7,222 nt of DNA from Syntrophales bacterium (GTDB lineage: Bacteria; Desulfobacterota; Syntrophia; Syntrophales; UBA2210): assembly GCA_028715865.1 (NCBI GenBank), contig JAQUQY010000073.1, positions 1 to 7,222 on the forward strand, given 5' to 3'. The notes under the pieces were generated by a model. The model saw only the letters and a list, made by a program, of their open reading frames with translations, was not told the DNA's origin and did no database searches. The translations under genes were made by a program, and so were the position numbers. Below, piece after piece: positions 5,445-7,222 of this stretch. Numbering within the stretch: the first letter of the stretch is position 1; each line of letters begins with the position of its first letter.

Positions 5445-6176
5445 TTAACTTGCCTGGGTGATGTAGCAGAAATGTTTTAATCCGAGCAGATGAGCGATGC
5501 CTGCGATGGTCACGCCATAGAAATATGTGTCCTTACCCGCGATCATCATCTCATCGATCGTTCCATTAACCACCGTGCTTCCGGTTGCGAAAATCACTTC
5601 GGCCCATTGGGCGTTGTAGGGAAAACGATCCGGCCCGTCCACAAAAACGCCACATTTCGACAGGCCGATGTTATCCGGGTTGAGATCGCAGACACGCACC
5701 TGCTTTTGCGCGGCTAAACTTTCCAGAAGGCGCGGCTGCAAACCAACCAGCAGAACCTTTTCCGCTTCCCGCGGAAGAGAGCGGATGAAATCCGAAAAAA
5801 AGTCTCCACAGCGCGTCAGATCGTCATTCTTGCAGTGCAGGGCTTCGGGCATCTCATTGAGTCCGGCCAGGATCGCGTTTAAAGAGGAAACAAAAATCGC
5901 CCGCCTGGCGTTTGTGTCCAGTCGGAGCGAAAGGATACTCCGGACGGACCCTTTGTAATTAAAGTAGGCATCGGAAAATGCCTGCCCTTTTTTCCCCATA
6001 AAATCCGCTTCGATAAGTCTTTCTTTTCCCAGCTGGATGGGATAATCGTCGTGAAGCGGATTGCCGATGGCTTCCTCGGGAGTCAGAATTTTACAGGTGA
6101 CGGTAATTTCCTGATCGTAAACGTGGCGTGTGTCCGCCAGCCCTTGCAGTTTTGCTTTTGCCTGTTCCAAGACCAT
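5445..6176 (-). CDS. DUF4213/DUF364 protein, putative heavy-metal chelation protein
   Basis: This 243-aa protein has the two-part layout of the family. An N-terminal DUF4213-like domain contains AIGNPLHDDYPIQLGKERLIEA (36-57; G38-N39-P40, D44-Y45-P46 and G50-K51-E52) and GKKGQAFSD (61-69). A Rossmann-like DUF364 domain contains HCKNDD (about 114-119), a KVLLVGLQPRLLE strand-loop, VRVCDLNPDNIG, and GSTVVNGTIDEM near the C-terminus. The family is proposed to chelate or handle heavy metals, but no reaction is established. No signal peptide or membrane segment is seen, so it should be cytoplasmic. The stop is 6 bp before the moeA remnant, so the two were one transcription unit; pairing with a MoeA homologue points to a role near molybdopterin metal insertion (inference). 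AAGGAG lies 14 nt before the ATG, unusually far, with only GGA close by, so initiation may be weak. Confidence 0.85.
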   Translation of the reverse strand: MVLEQAKAKLQGLADTRHVYDQEITVTCKILTPEEAIGNPLHDDYPIQLGKERLIEADFMGKKGQAFSDAYFNYKGSVRSILSLRLDTNARRAIFVSSLNAILAGLNEMPEALHCKNDDLTRCGDFFSDFIRSLPREAEKVLLVGLQPRLLESLAAQKQVRVCDLNPDNIGLSKCGVFVDGPDRFPYNAQWAEVIFATGSTVVNGTIDEMMIAGKDTYFYGVTIAGIAHLLGLKHFCYITQAS

Positions 6177-6502
6177 TCCGTTTGTAGTGTCTCCTTGTAA
6201 CCGTATTTTCTTTTAATTTCCCGCGCTGCCGAAGAACCTGAAAATTAATCACAAGAGAGCGCTGTTACTGATATGCCTGTAGAGGTTTTCGGTTTAAGAG
6301 AAGGAGGCTTTGGAAAACGGCTCACCTTTTCTCTAGATAGCGCCAGGCCAGTTCACTAAAGGCCCGGATGTGTTTGTCTGACATGGCTGTCATTATGCGT
6401 TCTCCCTCAAACATTTGAACTGGGCGAGCTAGAGGGTCAATTTGACAAACTCATGGTCAACAAGGAGATCTTTCAAGACTGGCTATCTTGCATCAAAAAA
6501 TA
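6177..6502. other. Intergenic stretch with small coding-like remnants
   Basis: These 326 bp separate the DUF364 gene from the formate dehydrogenase terminator. No ORF of ordinary size is present. On the minus strand a 23-codon frame (6393-6322) has a good ribosome site (GAGGGAG) and reads MTAMSDKHIRAFSELAWRYL followed by EKR. The same frame is open upstream to an ATG at 6414. Just before it, in a different frame, lies another plausible piece (KDLLVDHEFVKLTL, ending at the TAG near 6430). Together they could be a frameshifted remnant of a small gene or a true small ORF; I recognise no family. The promoter of the DUF364 gene should also lie here (AT-rich part 6205-6260), but I see no convincing -35/-10 pair. 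No tRNA, CRISPR or insertion-sequence ends are visible. Confidence 0.4.
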
Positions 6503-6526
6503 ACATATGCTAATTACAGCATATGT
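6494..6526 (-). terminator. Intrinsic terminator after formate dehydrogenase gene
   Basis: On the minus strand ACATATGCT (6526-6518) pairs with AGCATATGT (6511-6503) in a perfect 9-bp stem with a 6-nt loop. The stem is followed by TATTTTTT (6501-6494). It lies about 50 bp past the formate dehydrogenase stop and directly after the larger hairpin at 6528-6567. The stem is AT-rich, but the T-run makes this the best Rho-independent terminator in the window. Confidence 0.7.
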
Positions 6527-6527
6527 C

Positions 6528-6567
6528 CCGGCAATACAACCCCTGAAATCAAGGGTTGTATTGCCGG
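6528..6567 (-). terminator. 15-bp perfect inverted repeat behind formate dehydrogenase
   Basis: CCGGCAATACAACCC (6528-6542) and GGGTTGTATTGCCGG (6553-6567) are perfect reverse complements around a 10-nt loop, starting 7 nt after the formate dehydrogenase TAA. No T-run follows directly; instead the second hairpin (6503-6526) begins 1 nt later. The pair probably acts as a tandem terminator and as a 3'-end stabiliser of the transcript. Confidence 0.7.
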
Positions 6568-6574
6568 TAGCAAT

Positions 6575-7222
6575 TTAAACCAGTTTCGCGATACGCACAG
6601 CGCAGGCCTTGTATTCTGCTGTCATGGTAATGGGATCATAGACGGGATTAGTCAGCCAGTTGGCGCACCCTTCCCGGAAATGAAAGGCCATCCAGACAAG
6701 TCCGGGCGGGACCTGCCTGGTTATGTTGGCTTTTACCACCACTTCACCACGCCGTGAGGCAACGGATATTCTTTCGCCCTGAACAATGCCCAGCTTCTCT
6801 GCGTCAGTCTGAGAAATGTCAGCTGTTTCTTCACTCAAGAGATCATTTATGCCCGCGCTTCGTCCGGTCTGTGTCCGTGTATGATAGTGATACAGGCGAC
6901 GGCCCGTACTCAACAAAAAGGGGTAGTCCTCGTCGGGCACTTCCGCCGGAGGAATCCAATCGATAGGCTCCAGAGTTCCCAGGCCTTTGGTAAAGCGGTC
7001 TTTGTGGAGAAATGCGGTCCCGGGATGTTCCGCATTAGGCGCGGGCCATTGAATTCCATCATTTTCCAGCCTGTCGTATTTGATGCCCGCCATGGAAGGA
7101 GCAAGCACTGATACTTCGTTGTCCCATATTTCCCGCGCGCTGTTTGATTCCCAATCATGTCCCATCCGTCTGGCTATTTCCTTAAAGATCCACCAGTTGG
7201 GCATAGACTTGCCAGGGGGAGC
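6575..7222 (-). CDS. fdhA: Formate dehydrogenase alpha (molybdopterin) subunit, C-terminal part
   Basis: This is the C-terminal ~215 residues of a molybdopterin-dependent formate dehydrogenase catalytic subunit, which oxidises formate to CO2 (or the reverse). The frame is open past the right edge (codons before the ATG at 7204 read APPGKS), so the gene continues outside; the iron-sulfur site and the Sec/Cys active-site residue are not in view. Visible blocks are PNWWIFKEIARRMG at the start, FLLSTGRRLYHYHTRTQTGR, INDLLSEETADISQTDAEKLG, GERISVASRRGEVVVKA, and VPPGLVWMAFHFREGCANWL followed by TNPVYDPITMTAEYKACAVR. The last is the cofactor-binding C-terminal domain typical of FdhH/FdhA enzymes and argues against nitrate reductase or arsenate reductase relatives. 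Two tandem hairpins end the transcript. The metal (Mo or W) and the electron partner cannot be told from this part. The subclass, and hence the symbol, is tentative. Confidence 0.88.
   Translation of the reverse strand, partial: APPGKSMPNWWIFKEIARRMGHDWESNSAREIWDNEVSVLAPSMAGIKYDRLENDGIQWPAPNAEHPGTAFLHKDRFTKGLGTLEPIDWIPPAEVPDEDYPFLLSTGRRLYHYHTRTQTGRSAGINDLLSEETADISQTDAEKLGIVQGERISVASRRGEVVVKANITRQVPPGLVWMAFHFREGCANWLTNPVYDPITMTAEYKACAVRIAKLV

Noticed and set aside
6379..6392. TGACA-TGGC-TGTCA inverted repeat
   Set aside because: It has 5-bp arms only and lies within the tiny coding-like frame, with no promoter context; it is consistent with chance.

Overview
The window reads as a piece of a chromosome from an anaerobic bacterium, most likely a Desulfobacterota-type (former Deltaproteobacteria) sulfate reducer or syntroph. 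That placement is an inference from the gene families and from the style of the encoded proteins: a formate dehydrogenase catalytic subunit, an FmdE-like protein, a DUF364 protein next to a MoeA homologue of the 'TSGGAWGS...CLPGGP' type, and a molybdenum-storage-type kinase fold. Almost every recognisable gene concerns molybdenum or tungsten, or the pterin cofactor that carries them.

Layout. Positions 2-1721 (+ strand) hold a tight three-gene run. It consists of the C-terminal part of a protein with a TiaS-like glycine-rich motif (cut by the window edge), a 73-residue protein with a near-perfect Shine-Dalgarno, and a molybdenum-storage-protein (MosA/MosB) homologue. This run converges on a minus-strand block. 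In transcription order (right to left) that block is: a DUF4213/DUF364 protein (6176-5445); a broken moeA (5438-4684); a 205-bp AT-rich spacer with a 7-bp-arm palindrome; modA (4478-3732); modB (3731-3078); modC (3076-2363); and an FmdE-like zinc-ribbon protein (2348-1755). modA, modB, modC and the FmdE-like gene are separated by 0, 1 and 14 bp and must be one operon. At the right edge, 7222-6575 (- strand) is the C-terminal part of a molybdopterin formate dehydrogenase alpha subunit, followed by two tandem hairpins and a T-run that end its transcript.

How the genes fit together (inference). ModABC would import molybdate or tungstate. The MosA/B homologue would store it as oxometalate clusters in the cytoplasm. 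MoeA would insert metal into molybdopterin. The formate dehydrogenase is an obvious consumer. The FmdE-like protein, the DUF364 protein, the 73-aa protein and the TiaS-like protein are the poorly understood members, and are candidates for metal handling or sensing.

The main oddities are these. The moeA copy appears to have lost two internal segments, the second out of frame, so it is probably a pseudogene unless the assembly is wrong. ModC stops right after the ATPase domain, without the usual C-terminal molybdate-binding (TOBE/Mop) extension. The storage-protein gene forms an operon-like unit with two uncharacterised partners. The only sizeable stretch without a clear gene is 6177-6502.
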